In this document: positions 52,562 through 62,311 of the stretch, in pieces
How the letters are laid out: every line of letters starts with the position of its first letter
How positions within the stretch are numbered: position 1 is the first letter of the stretch
NCBI RefSeq assembly: GCF_001443605.1
Contig: NZ_CP013118.1
Coordinates: 1,561,501-1,625,500, forward strand
Source: Salinivirga cyanobacteriivorans
Lineage (GTDB): Bacteria > Bacteroidota > Bacteroidia > Bacteroidales > Salinivirgaceae
Direction of reading: 5' to 3'
DNA length: 64,000 nt
Translations under genes and position numbers: made by a program
The notes under the pieces: model-generated
Database searches by the model: none
What the model saw: the letters and a program-made list of their open reading frames with translations, nothing else
Told to the model about the DNA's origin: nothing

Positions 52562-52578
52562 TTAATTTTATCGTTATC

Positions 52579-53067
52579 TTATTCAAATTCACTACAATCC
52601 TCTGTTGGTTGGTATACACCTGCTCCCTGCTGATAAACCAATTGAGCTCCAAGGTGACCGGTATAGGTCAATAAACCAGCACCTGCTAACATAAGTACAA
52701 CAATTACTATCTCCACATAACGTTTAAACTGCTTTAAAAGACCTGTATTTAGAGTTGCTACAAGCAATAAGGCAGCAGAAAAAACCCATGCTACACCATA
52801 TGCAAATGTTTCATGCTGTTCAAGCATTACGGGATCGCACAACTCACGAGCAACAACTCCGTCAGCCAGTGATCCTGTTAAGACTGAAACCCAGGCCCCA
52901 ATAGTTCCCAGAAGAAGTAATAAGTTGCGATGGAAATACCATTGCTCTCCTTTTACAAAAAAAGCAGCAACACCAATCAGCGTTGCCAAAAGTAGCAATG
53001 CTAAAGGGAAATGAACAGATAAAGGATGCCATATTTCTGTACGCCAGAAATCAGGTAGTTGCTCCAT
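52579..53067 (-). CDS. DUF2231-type membrane protein
   Basis: Four helices follow a HPLSVHFPLALLLLATLIG start, the DUF2231 signature with its conserved His residues near 15 and 20. A second His lies in LEQHETFAYGVAW, and the C-terminal YTGHLGAQLVYQQGAGVY carries another. Such His positions suggest heme or metal contact in this family, though not proven here. The ATG at 53067 follows a GTG directly after the stop of the lipoprotein gene (TAG GTG ATG), so the pair is translationally coupled. Confidence 0.82.
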   Translation of the reverse strand: MEQLPDFWRTEIWHPLSVHFPLALLLLATLIGVAAFFVKGEQWYFHRNLLLLLGTIGAWVSVLTGSLADGVVARELCDPVMLEQHETFAYGVAWVFSAALLLVATLNTGLLKQFKRYVEIVIVVLMLAGAGLLTYTGHLGAQLVYQQGAGVYQPTEDCSEFE

Positions 53068-53070
53068 CAC

Positions 53071-53385
53071 CTACTCTTTTATTTGCACTTTCAGGGGATC
53101 TAACCTTTTACCAACTTTCTCAACCTTCACAGTTACTTTTTGACCTTCTTTCAGGGCACTGAATTCTACGACCTCTCCATTTTTAGTCAGCCTGGTTTTT
53201 TCAATAAAATAAAGCTCCAGCGTTTTGCCATCTTTGGTTTCAACGTAAATTTCACTTTTCTCTGCTTCTACTTCTTTAACAGTACCATCGTAAGTTCCAG
53301 ATTCAACTGCATCTGTTTGATGGCCACATGAAGTAAATGCAATAAGTAATGATGTTAAAAGCGCAATTAATAATGTATTCTTCAT
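53071..53385 (-). CDS. Small OB-fold-like lipoprotein (104 aa)
   Basis: The signal MKNTLLIALLTSLLIAFTSC has a lipobox at Cys20. The mature 84 residues form a beta-rich pattern GTYDGTVKEVEAEKSEIYVE, LELYFIEKTRLTKNGEVVEF and EGQKVTVKVEK, reminiscent of DUF5666/OB-fold lipoproteins. It is encoded directly before the DUF2231 membrane protein with no gap, so the two probably act together in the envelope. Function is unknown. Confidence 0.78.
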   Translation of the reverse strand: MKNTLLIALLTSLLIAFTSCGHQTDAVESGTYDGTVKEVEAEKSEIYVETKDGKTLELYFIEKTRLTKNGEVVEFSALKEGQKVTVKVEKVGKRLDPLKVQIKE

Positions 53386-53566
53386 AGAATTATATTTGAT
53401 TGATTACAACTCCATAACAAACACTACTTACAATTTGTTTTTGTGAAATGGGGTCATAAAAGGCTCAACCAAAGTATTAATAAAACGCATAAACCTATTC
53501 AACAGCAAGAAATACATTACCGCTTGAAAACCCAGAAGGCAACTTCAACTTCTCTCCTCTCATTGT

Positions 53567-54442
53567 TTAGTTAGCACGTCTTTCCCAGTAGGCTGCTTTT
53601 TGTTCTTTTTTCATGCGGGTATAAATACCAGCGAGGTATTTGGCATATTTAGGTTTAGGATCGAGCTTATAAAGTTTCAGAAAGTAACTGCGTGCTTTTC
53701 TAAAGTCAGGCCAGATTTTATCCCAGGCTTTAAGTAGTTTTTTGTATTGCCGGTTTGTCCTGTTTTTCTGATAAGCCTTCATCTGCGAAACATATAGATT
53801 TTCTGCTTTCCAATAAAAATTATATGCCTGCCATTCCAATGCTTCAGTATTATCGGGGTCTAACTTCAATATTTGCTGTGCAAGCTGGTCACATTTGTTA
53901 TCGTTTTCAAGCTGCTCGTTAACAATCAGATAACCCGTAAGTAGATCTGCATCTGAAGCTGCTTTTTCTTCAATTTCAGGCCACAAATTTACGGCTTTTT
54001 GCCAGTTCTCGCTTTCAACATAAGTTTCAAACAATCGCACGTTAATGGTATCAGATACTTTACCATTTGGAAATTTTTCATGATAATTTTCCAATGCTTC
54101 AATTTCTAGCGATAAATTGTCAATGCCTTTATAGATATGAGCCAACGAGGCATACATTGCCGGATCTTCGTATTGCATATCTTCGGCTTTTTCAAAATAT
54201 GTTCTGGCTTTAGCAGTGTTGCCCAACTCCATGGCCGCCTTTCCGGCCTTAAAATAGATAGATGTATCGGCTGTTTGTCCCCTGCTTTCTTTATCGCTGA
54301 TGATTTGCTCCCACGCATTGAGTGCTGCTATGTAATCACCTGTTTGATATGCGGCGTTACCCTCTTCAGCAAGTTTACTGGTTGCACATGAGGCGAAGAC
54401 GGAAACAACAAGAAGCCCGGATAAAATTTGATTGAATTTCAT
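53567..54442 (-). CDS. TPR-type lipoprotein
   Basis: A lipoprotein signal (MKFNQILSGLLVVSVFASC) is followed by tetratricopeptide-like helical pairs: AEEGNAAYQTGDYIAALNAW, YFKAGKAAMELGNTAKARTY, PAMYASLAHIYKGIDNLSLE and a later LDPDNTEALEWQAYNFYWKA. The C-terminus is basic (RTNRQYKKLLKAWDKIWP). TPR lipoproteins of this size often act as assembly or scaffold factors at the outer membrane. The partner is unknown. It stands alone with 180 bases on each side. Confidence 0.83.
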   Translation of the reverse strand: MKFNQILSGLLVVSVFASCATSKLAEEGNAAYQTGDYIAALNAWEQIISDKESRGQTADTSIYFKAGKAAMELGNTAKARTYFEKAEDMQYEDPAMYASLAHIYKGIDNLSLEIEALENYHEKFPNGKVSDTINVRLFETYVESENWQKAVNLWPEIEEKAASDADLLTGYLIVNEQLENDNKCDQLAQQILKLDPDNTEALEWQAYNFYWKAENLYVSQMKAYQKNRTNRQYKKLLKAWDKIWPDFRKARSYFLKLYKLDPKPKYAKYLAGIYTRMKKEQKAAYWERRAN

Positions 54443-54621
54443 GTTTTAGCTTTTATTTATGGATCGCAAAACTAAAACAATTTTCATACTAAAAAGGGGT
54501 ATTAAATTAGTTTTCTAGCCAGAAAAAGCTCAGAACAACATATGTTGCCACATAATAAACTAATATCCTAATCATTACAAGAGATGGCTTTGCAAAAGGA
54601 ATCAACCAACATCTACTAATA

Positions 54622-56736
54622 TCACTTTTGAATTAAAAAGCTTTTTTTACCCCAAAATACATTGTCATTCAATCGTTGCGAAAACCTCATAATAACCTCA
54701 TATGCTCCCTCATTATCAGGAGCCACAAAAGATTTTTGCACATTTCCGAAATCGGCTACCTGCCAAAAAAGCAAATTGGAGAAATAGGGTAAATGATGCT
54801 TTTCCGGAAGTTTCTGAACAAATTCTGCAGCAGGCGAATAGGTAGTATATTGTAAAAATACTGAATTGCCATTAAACTCTGCACCACCAAAATCATTCGT
54901 TCTGGTCTGCACAGAAATGACACCATTAAATTTATGATCGCCAACGTAATATGGGGCCGGGATTACATTTATTCTCTCCACCTGAGCCGGATCAAGCGCA
55001 AATACAGTTTCATCGTTCAAAACAGGTAAATTATCAAGCAACACCAATGGTTCATTATACATGAAATCCCTTTTTTCATCAAAAACAAAAAGTTTTTGCT
55101 TACCATCGCGCTTACGTACAAACACATTGGGAGTAATCTCTTTAAGCACTTCCAACATAGTAGGTAACTCAACATAATCTTTCAATTCAACAACCTCGGC
55201 AAGTCGTCCTATAGAAGGTAAAACATCAAATTTTTTGCTAATAGTACTATCACCAGTATTAAACTGGCGCTGTAACTGAAAGGCCAGGTACATTTCTTCA
55301 AGCAATTGCCTGTAACTGGTATCAATGAGCATGGGGATTTTGTCAGGGTAAAAATCGCCTGAAAAGTCGTTTCTGACGCGGATCTTCACATTACCTGATT
55401 TGTGTGGATCTGTTGTGAGGTATAAATCATGAATACCTGCTGAATTTTCGATATTAAAAATAAAGGAACCATCGTCCCGGGTTTTATACACATGAAATTG
55501 TGGATTTTCGCCAAACAAAGAAAGATATACAGTTCGATCATTCAGATCCACACTATCATGCTGTTTTTCCAAATGACCGCTAATGCTCAAATCATATATT
55601 TCTGGCAGATATTCAATAGAATTATGTGCAATCTTGTTTATAAATGAGGGTTGATCTATAAGCGCATCAACATGGTTTTGTACGGCAAGTTTCAAATACC
55701 GATCAGGTAATGCTGGAAACCCCGGAAATATATGTTGATAATCGTTTAAAAGATGCGGATTCAAAGCCATTAATTTAAACACAAAGGCTGTATCGGTTAC
55801 ATTAAAAACGGTAGCTTTTCGCACAACCGAGACTACAGCTTTTTGCCGGTGCCTTTCAGACAAATTAGCCGGAAATGAAATTTTAACTTTCTCGCGGGGT
55901 TCATATGTTGTTTTCTCAGTGTCGAGTTTCAATGATAAAACACGACTGCCTTTTTCAAAAACAACTCCGGTTATAAGTGGTTCGGTTTTTTTAAGCAGCA
56001 TAAAGTAATTGATACCCGAACTCAGAATTTTCCGTGGTATCTCGATTTCTGCATTCTGAACCTGCTCCCTTAAAGCCACTTTAAATTGAGCATTACGAAC
56101 TACAAGCAACAAGTCATTAAAGGTATGATTTGAATTGTGTGGCTCCAGCATAATACGATAATGCCCCTTTGCGCTGTCAATAGCCACCCGGTTTATTGAA
56201 TTATGTCCGGCCTGAAGTGTAGCTGCATATGTATTGGGCAGGAAAGAACTATCTTTTTTAACATTATTGTTTAAAACTGCACCGGAAATATTGTGCTGAC
56301 CATTTTTACGGATACCTTTTCGTGGATTTAGAATAAAAAGCACCTGATGGGCAAACTGTTCCGGTAAAAAATTCTTTTGGTAGTTGGTGTATGCCCTCAA
56401 CAGGTATCCCCCGGAATTTATACCTTCAGGAATCTCAATAAAACCCTGACAGTCTCCGTGCTCCACTGAAAACTTTTTCTGAACGGAGTTATCTTTGCTA
56501 TACAGCTCCACATAAATTGTTTTGCTAAGCAGCTTATCAGTATTACTAAACAGATCAGCATAAAACCAGATGCGCTCACCGCTCAGGTAAATATTACGAT
56601 CTACTATAAGAGAAAGCCCCTCAGAATAATCAGCAGCGATTTTCTCAGGACCAGCGCTCGTTTGGGGCCAAACTGCAACAGGGCTCAAAAGAAAGAGACT
56701 CAATACAATTAAAAAATATTTAAACCAACTATTCAT
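54622..56736 (-). CDS. Exported protein with macroglobulin-like and TonB-plug-like domains
   Basis: From the ATG at 56736 (704 residues) a signal peptide (MNSWFKYFLIVLSLFLLSPV) leads to an MG2-like beta domain (LSLIVDRNIYLSGERIWFYA, FIEIPEGINSGGYLLRAYTN). Further beta domains follow, and a C-terminal stretch resembles a TonB receptor plug (LVLLDNLPVLNDETVFALDP, AQVERINVIPAPYYVGDHKF, NGVISVQTR). No barrel follows. It is the last gene of an operon with a DUF4249 lipoprotein and a TonB receptor (28-base gap) and probably joins that outer-membrane complex. Longer readings from 56799 or 56751 are possible. Confidence 0.75.
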   Translation of the reverse strand: MNSWFKYFLIVLSLFLLSPVAVWPQTSAGPEKIAADYSEGLSLIVDRNIYLSGERIWFYADLFSNTDKLLSKTIYVELYSKDNSVQKKFSVEHGDCQGFIEIPEGINSGGYLLRAYTNYQKNFLPEQFAHQVLFILNPRKGIRKNGQHNISGAVLNNNVKKDSSFLPNTYAATLQAGHNSINRVAIDSAKGHYRIMLEPHNSNHTFNDLLLVVRNAQFKVALREQVQNAEIEIPRKILSSGINYFMLLKKTEPLITGVVFEKGSRVLSLKLDTEKTTYEPREKVKISFPANLSERHRQKAVVSVVRKATVFNVTDTAFVFKLMALNPHLLNDYQHIFPGFPALPDRYLKLAVQNHVDALIDQPSFINKIAHNSIEYLPEIYDLSISGHLEKQHDSVDLNDRTVYLSLFGENPQFHVYKTRDDGSFIFNIENSAGIHDLYLTTDPHKSGNVKIRVRNDFSGDFYPDKIPMLIDTSYRQLLEEMYLAFQLQRQFNTGDSTISKKFDVLPSIGRLAEVVELKDYVELPTMLEVLKEITPNVFVRKRDGKQKLFVFDEKRDFMYNEPLVLLDNLPVLNDETVFALDPAQVERINVIPAPYYVGDHKFNGVISVQTRTNDFGGAEFNGNSVFLQYTTYSPAAEFVQKLPEKHHLPYFSNLLFWQVADFGNVQKSFVAPDNEGAYEVIMRFSQRLNDNVFWGKKSFLIQK

Positions 56737-56764
56737 TGAAAGCATAATCATAAAGTTTTTGCTT

Positions 56765-57907
56765 TTACCAAAAATCCGGAGGCTGTAATGAGCCTCCATG
56801 TTCGCGACAATCCACGCATCCTTTGCCTACAATACCCATTTCAAGGTTGGGTGTTAATGTTAAATAAATAGGATAATCACTTGGATGATAATTGAAAATA
56901 AAAGGGACACCTTGCGTATTTATTGGGCATTCTTCATAATAAAAATAGGTATCGGGCGGTCTGGTCACGAAAATTCGGTTGGTAGATTTTCCTGCCACCA
57001 TAAACTGTCCCAGCACCTTTTCTTCAGGATCATCTATACATGTAATATTACCTTCAATCTGGTAAGGCTGAGTTGAATAAAACAGATCATCGCCAGAATT
57101 CATTTCCTGCACTGATCTGAAAAATTCATAGGCCTGTTCTGAGAGCACAAACTGATCGACAAGCAGACTATACCTGATCGAAAGTTTCTTTGTTTCGGTG
57201 TTTACATAGTTCAACGGAAGCTCCTGAATATTTACGTCATTCAGGATAGAAGCATCAAACAAATAAAAATCCTTCAAATCGTTTGTTTTCCAGCAAGTGA
57301 AAAATTCCGTAGGATTTGGGTATGGCTCAAAACTCCCGCTAAAGGTATACTCCAGGGTATGGTCAGCATTATACTCGTAGGTTTCTTCAAGTTTCCACAG
57401 AAAATACATTGCTTCATTTTCAGGGTCATCGGTTGAAAGGTAGAACTGATAACCGACCTCATCGTAGTCGGGGTTTTCTGTGGGTTTTGTCGCTATTTCA
57501 GGATAAACTGTATCAATTGGCACTGACGGGGGCATCTCCTGGAAATCCGATTCATATTTTTTACCTGTGGGTGTGGCAATATGCAATTTATAGGCTACAC
57601 CCGGCGCGCCTGTAAAGTTATCATTCTGATATTTCCCGGGACTAACCTCAGCAAAATCATATGTGTTTCCATCGCTATCTTCGACTGAAACACTGGCACC
57701 TTCAAAAGGCCGGAACTCCATATTATCCAATGGACTTGTTTTAGACAATGTCACTTCGTAGTATTCATCCTGGTTGGTAATCAACCCATCTACAACAAGC
57801 TGGTCACTATAATCATCAATATCAGGCGAAAATTCCTCTATACAAGAGGTCCCTGCAAGCCACAGTATCAACAACATAAATATGTAAAAAAGCCTGTTAG
57901 TCCGCAT
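56765..57907 (-). CDS. DUF4249 lipoprotein
   Basis: The lipobox is LAGTSC (Cys22). The mature protein starts IEEFSPDIDDYSDQLVVDGL, typical of DUF4249, followed by VTLSKTSPLDNMEF and a carboxypeptidase-like beta sandwich (YDFAEVSPGKYQNDNF). The C-terminus has paired cysteines (CPINTQG, GKGCVDCREHGGS). DUF4249 proteins regularly accompany TonB receptors and are thought to be surface-exposed binding partners, like SusD for SusC. The ATG lies 11 bases inside the end of the TonB receptor gene, so translation is coupled. Confidence 0.9.
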   Translation of the reverse strand: MRTNRLFYIFMLLILWLAGTSCIEEFSPDIDDYSDQLVVDGLITNQDEYYEVTLSKTSPLDNMEFRPFEGASVSVEDSDGNTYDFAEVSPGKYQNDNFTGAPGVAYKLHIATPTGKKYESDFQEMPPSVPIDTVYPEIATKPTENPDYDEVGYQFYLSTDDPENEAMYFLWKLEETYEYNADHTLEYTFSGSFEPYPNPTEFFTCWKTNDLKDFYLFDASILNDVNIQELPLNYVNTETKKLSIRYSLLVDQFVLSEQAYEFFRSVQEMNSGDDLFYSTQPYQIEGNITCIDDPEEKVLGQFMVAGKSTNRIFVTRPPDTYFYYEECPINTQGVPFIFNYHPSDYPIYLTLTPNLEMGIVGKGCVDCREHGGSLQPPDFW

Positions 57908-60689
57908 AATTCCCTAATTTAAAGTTATAAGTCAGCGTTACGATTGGTGAACCAAAAACTGAAAGCTTATAGGCCTGTATTCCATCATCTTCATTTTTGA
58001 AATATACCGAATAAGCATTTTTTCTTCCAAGTACATTATACACCGAAAATGACCATGATCCGTGCGCAAATTTATCAGACAATAGGTTTCCCTCAATATT
58101 TACAGATAAATCTACCCTGAAATAATCAGGGAGCCGGTATTCATTACGGCCTGAAAAGTTTACAATAGGTTGGTCATCCTGATAATATATTCCTACCGGA
58201 TATGTCACAGGCCGGCCGGTATTGTAAACCAAGTTTCCTGAAATACTGAATCTTCTGGAAAGTCTGTAATTGGCAACCAAATTAAAAGCATGCGGTTTAT
58301 CGAAATTCGACGGGTATGGCGCTCCAAAGTTCACCTCTGAAGCAGCAAAGGGGCTACTCACCTGCACTTCTGATTTTGAGTATGTATAACTCATCCAGCC
58401 ATTGAGTCGCCCCGACTTTTTCTTTACCATAAACTCAACGCCATAAGCATCAAGCTCACCCTGTACCACATCGGTTTCAGGAACTTCTGAGACCAGCAGG
58501 TCTGCACCATTCTTAAATTCAACCAGGTTATCGACATACTTGTAATAAGCTTCGGCTGATAATTCAAGGCTGGTATTGTCCGGATTTGAATACACTCCAA
58601 AAGAAAACTGATGTCCTTTGAGTGGCTCGATATGATAATCGGCCAACTTCCATTTAGCAGTGGGTGAAATTGAAATGGTATTGGACAACATAAAGATATT
58701 TTGATGCAAATTATTAAAGCTTGCTTTAAAAGAGAGCGAGGTTGTCAGCATATAATTTACTACGGCTCTAAAATCAAGGGAATTATATGTTTTAATAAAT
58801 GAACCTTTGCCATATTGGGTCGTATCGCTAATAAATGACTCCTCCAGGGGCCTGTTGTCCATATATTCGTAAACCTCCTGTGGCCCGAGGTAGTTATAAT
58901 TATTAAATCGCAACCCTGCATAAAATGTCAGGTAGGGCAGCACTTTCCATTCATCACTTATAAAAACCGAGTTCTCCAGGCTATACTCCTTCCCAAGTTT
59001 TTTGCCAGTAATAAGTGATTCTGCCGACAGGGGCCGATGCTCTCCCCGATTTATTGAATAGAAGGTTGAGCTGAAGCCGGTAGATATTTTATGATTATTA
59101 TTCGGAAGTATTTCTACTGTCCCTTTAAGTTTATAGTTTTCCAGGGCAAATTTGTGTTTAAAAGCGTTAAAACTAATCTCCTGGCTACTTTCTTCGAACC
59201 AATATTTACTGTATATGGTACTTAATGTAAATTTACTTTTGTTTCCCAACAAATGCTGCCAGTTTATGGCGCCACCAATATTTTCATACAGGTAATCGGC
59301 CAGGGTAGAAAATGAGATATTATCGTGACTATAATAGCCAAACAGCTCTAATTTGTCTTTCTTACCCAGATTAAACGAAACAGAACCTATACCATCTCTA
59401 AAATTTGCCTTACTGTTTCTGATATCAGGTGATTTGACTTTACTTAGCAGCCAATCTGAATAAGTTGATCGCAACCCAATAAATGCACTGCTTTTATCTT
59501 TCTGAATGGGTGTTTCGAGAAACAACCGCCCGGTAACAGGGCTTATACCCCCACTGGCCGAAAATTTTTGTCGATTACCTTTTTTAGTCGATATGTCAAA
59601 AACCGATGCCAACCGGCCACCAAACTCCGCGGGAATGTTGCTCTTATAAAGTTTAAACTCTTTAACTGCATCCGGATTAAAAGCAGAGAAAAAACCGAAT
59701 AAATGCGATGTATTGTAAACCGGCACATTATTTATAAAAAACTGCGTTTGATCTGATGGGCTTCCTCTGACATTAAAACCTGAAGATGCTTCTCCGGTAT
59801 TTTGCACACCCGGGAGCAAAAGGGCAACCTTCAAAAGGTCGCTTTCGCCGAGCACCTGGGGAATTTCTTTCACATCCCTAATGGTCAGTCGTTCAAGTCC
59901 CATATTAGTGCTCCGCACATTGTGATATTTATCTGAAGTCACCACAACTTCATTTAACGCCACTAATCTTCGCTCAAGGGAAATATCGAACTGTCCGTCG
60001 GAACGGACATCAATGGTATATTTTTTCTTTTTCCGGTCAATACTGGAGACGGTTAATACATGTTTCCCTTTCGGGACCGATATGGCATAATAGCCATTGG
60101 CTGTTGTACCTGTTCCAATACCAAGTTCCTCAATATACACGTAACTTCCAACAACAGGTTCACCATCTTCTGCACTTTTCACAAAACCGTAAACACTACT
60201 TTTTTTACCATTTTTTGCTTCGCCATAACTACCGATTACAATTGTACGGCTTGCATAATCTTTATTTGTCCGAAGAAAATCATCGCTGCTTTCACTGGTT
60301 TCTTCAGGGTGATTCTCCTTTTCCCGTTCAGATTTAAAAAAACCCGGAGCAAGTTCGGTATGTATTGGATTTTCTTTGGTTAAAAAGTAATTCCCGTCAT
60401 TATCACTTGCCACATGTATATCAAAATTGTTAAAAAGTTCCTGCAAAAAAATCTTTAGCCTGATGCTATCTTGTACTTCTACATGTTCAATTACGGGCAA
60501 ATCTTCACTGTAAAAAAATCGCACATTGTATTGATCAGATATCTTATTGGAAAAACTGCTCCATGATAAACCATCGTATTGCTGAGGTGTAATAACAATC
60601 TTCTGTTGCCCGGTGGCAGAAATCAAACTAAAAAATATCAGGATAATAATCCCGGAAAGGGATAAAAAGCTTTTCTTAATCCAATTCAT
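57897..60689 (-). CDS. TonB-dependent receptor with STN and carboxypeptidase-like domains
   Basis: From the ATG at 60689 (930 residues) a signal peptide is followed by an STN domain (residues about 35-115, DSIRLKIFLQELFNNFDIHV), a linker, and a carboxypeptidase-regulatory-like domain (SSVYGFVKSAEDGEPVVGSY to GKHVLTVSSIDRKKKKYTID). The plug follows (LLLPGVQNTGEASSGFNVRG, FINNVPVYNTSHLFGFFSAF), then the 22-strand barrel, ending YSVYFKNEDDGIQAYKLSVF and VTLTYNFKLGNYAD. An STN domain usually couples the receptor to an anti-sigma/ECF pair, but none lies beside it. The gene overlaps its neighbours at both ends (14 and 11 bases). Confidence 0.93.
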   Translation of the reverse strand: MNWIKKSFLSLSGIIILIFFSLISATGQQKIVITPQQYDGLSWSSFSNKISDQYNVRFFYSEDLPVIEHVEVQDSIRLKIFLQELFNNFDIHVASDNDGNYFLTKENPIHTELAPGFFKSEREKENHPEETSESSDDFLRTNKDYASRTIVIGSYGEAKNGKKSSVYGFVKSAEDGEPVVGSYVYIEELGIGTGTTANGYYAISVPKGKHVLTVSSIDRKKKKYTIDVRSDGQFDISLERRLVALNEVVVTSDKYHNVRSTNMGLERLTIRDVKEIPQVLGESDLLKVALLLPGVQNTGEASSGFNVRGSPSDQTQFFINNVPVYNTSHLFGFFSAFNPDAVKEFKLYKSNIPAEFGGRLASVFDISTKKGNRQKFSASGGISPVTGRLFLETPIQKDKSSAFIGLRSTYSDWLLSKVKSPDIRNSKANFRDGIGSVSFNLGKKDKLELFGYYSHDNISFSTLADYLYENIGGAINWQHLLGNKSKFTLSTIYSKYWFEESSQEISFNAFKHKFALENYKLKGTVEILPNNNHKISTGFSSTFYSINRGEHRPLSAESLITGKKLGKEYSLENSVFISDEWKVLPYLTFYAGLRFNNYNYLGPQEVYEYMDNRPLEESFISDTTQYGKGSFIKTYNSLDFRAVVNYMLTTSLSFKASFNNLHQNIFMLSNTISISPTAKWKLADYHIEPLKGHQFSFGVYSNPDNTSLELSAEAYYKYVDNLVEFKNGADLLVSEVPETDVVQGELDAYGVEFMVKKKSGRLNGWMSYTYSKSEVQVSSPFAASEVNFGAPYPSNFDKPHAFNLVANYRLSRRFSISGNLVYNTGRPVTYPVGIYYQDDQPIVNFSGRNEYRLPDYFRVDLSVNIEGNLLSDKFAHGSWSFSVYNVLGRKNAYSVYFKNEDDGIQAYKLSVFGSPIVTLTYNFKLGNYAD

Positions 60690-61401
60690 TACAAAACTCA
60701 ATTAATGTGCTTATTTGCGAGGTAGTCGCATTCTTATATTTCATGTTATTTCGTCTTAAAAATCGGCGAATTTCTCTTTTACTATCAGGAAAAACTCTTA
60801 AAAACTGCCTCCTATTATTGACCTTAAACGTTTCTCCATTTCTGAACAGATATTTGTTTGTTTTCAATTCAGAGTATTTTCCGTATGGATTGAGGTTAGA
60901 ATACATACGAATATAATCTTTGTAATAGGCGATACTATATTTAATTTGCCCACCATCTATATACTCCACAAAATTCCGGTCTACATCAGAATACCCTAAA
61001 TAGTCTACAGAGACAAACATATGGCCGTTAACATCAATTGAGTCTACAAGTTGATTATCAATTACAATAGCTTTTGGAAGCGTCTGGTTTTGGTAGAACT
61101 GTAAAATCAATTTATCTGAATAAAGGTTATAACGAATAAGTTCATTATAGAATACTTCTCCTTTAATATAGATATCAGCAGCAATCCAGTTTTCAGTAAA
61201 CAGATAAGGATAATTATTTATGCGCGGATCATCCGGGAACAATTCTTTTCCATTCACAAGTACGTCGCTGGTCTTATACTGTTCTTTCACATAGTTATAC
61301 AACGACTGCTCTTCACCTAAAGAATTTTGTGCATGAGCAGGAAAAACATAAATGCAAATAATAAATATTTGCAGAAACCGGGTTTTAAAAAATCGGTGCA
61401 T
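60676..61401 (-). CDS. Exported protein of unknown function (241 aa) heading the TonB receptor operon
   Basis: A signal peptide (MHRFFKTRFLQIFIICIYVF, ending AHAQ) is followed by a soluble domain with many aromatic residues (NNYPYLFTENWIAADIYIKG, YNELIRYNLYSDKLILQFYQ) and a basic C-terminal helical end (DSKREIRRFLRRNNMKYKNA). I recall similar proteins only as neighbours of TonB receptors in this phylum and cannot give a function. Its stop overlaps the receptor start by 14 bases, so it is the first gene of a translationally coupled four-gene operon. Confidence 0.8.
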   Translation of the reverse strand: MHRFFKTRFLQIFIICIYVFPAHAQNSLGEEQSLYNYVKEQYKTSDVLVNGKELFPDDPRINNYPYLFTENWIAADIYIKGEVFYNELIRYNLYSDKLILQFYQNQTLPKAIVIDNQLVDSIDVNGHMFVSVDYLGYSDVDRNFVEYIDGGQIKYSIAYYKDYIRMYSNLNPYGKYSELKTNKYLFRNGETFKVNNRRQFLRVFPDSKREIRRFLRRNNMKYKNATTSQISTLIEFCNELD

Positions 61402-61627
61402 TTCGAACTGTAATTGTTTTCATTTGAAAAATAATAAGCTTAATATCAGCAACATAAATCAACAACACTAATACTGGAAACCCAAATATAACAAAAATTA
61501 TGATAAATAAAAGTTGTATTAAAAAAGTACATTTTTTTGTATCAATTCTGGACACCAGGTTTTGGCAAGTCTAAGCCTATACGAAAAAGTAATGATTGAG
61601 AAAGACTATATTTCCCTGCAATACAAA

Positions 61628-62311
61628 CTATTCATTAACCTCAAGCATAATTCCCACGCCACGCACCGACTGAATTGCGATGCGATTATCAGCAGCCAGG
61701 TATTTACGCAATCGCGTAATAAAAACATCCATACTTCGGCCTAAAAAGAAATCATCTTCTCCCCAAACTGTTTTCAAAATATCAGACCGCTTGAGTACGG
61801 TATTTTTGTTATCTATCAACAGCTTTAGTAAGTCTGCTTCCCGGGCAGTAAGATCACGCTGCTGGTCACCAAGCCTGAGTCTGTAGCGACTATAGTCGAA
61901 ATAAAACTCACCAATTCTATAAACAGATTCTGCACCATTGCCAGCGCGTTTCAATATATTTTGGATGCGCAAAAGCAGCTCCTCTGGCTCAAAAGGTTTT
62001 GTAATATAGTCATCTGCTCCCATTTTAAGCCCCTTGAGCACATCTGTTTTCATATTGCGGGCAGTTAAAAACAGAAAGGGTGTCGTATCTTGCTTATTCT
62101 TGATGTGTTCGGCCAATGTAAAACCATCCACACCGGGCAACATCACATCCAGAATACACAAAGCATAGCTTTGTGAAAGTATGCGTTTCATGGCCTCATC
62201 TCCCGAACGGCATAACTCCACGTCGAACTTGTTCATCTTAAGGTATTGGGTTAACACATTACCTAAATCATGGTCGTCTTCCACGAGCAATATGCGCAGT
62301 AAGCTTTTCAT
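61628..62311 (-). CDS. OmpR/PhoB-family response regulator
   Basis: The receiver domain has the acidic pair in LRILLVEDDHDLGNVL, the phospho-acceptor Asp in YALCILDVMLPGVDGF and the Thr/Lys switch in FLFLTARN and DDYITKPFEPEELLLRI. The C-terminal winged helix (residues about 130-227) contains LTAREADLLKLLIDNKNTVL, LKTVWGEDDFFLGRSMDVFI and VRGVGIMLEV. Its ATG abuts the stop of the sensor kinase gene. The likely targets are direct repeats such as those at 63671-63703. The layout resembles RprY of Bacteroides, though orthology is not shown. Confidence 0.93.
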   Translation of the reverse strand: MKSLLRILLVEDDHDLGNVLTQYLKMNKFDVELCRSGDEAMKRILSQSYALCILDVMLPGVDGFTLAEHIKNKQDTTPFLFLTARNMKTDVLKGLKMGADDYITKPFEPEELLLRIQNILKRAGNGAESVYRIGEFYFDYSRYRLRLGDQQRDLTAREADLLKLLIDNKNTVLKRSDILKTVWGEDDFFLGRSMDVFITRLRKYLAADNRIAIQSVRGVGIMLEVNE

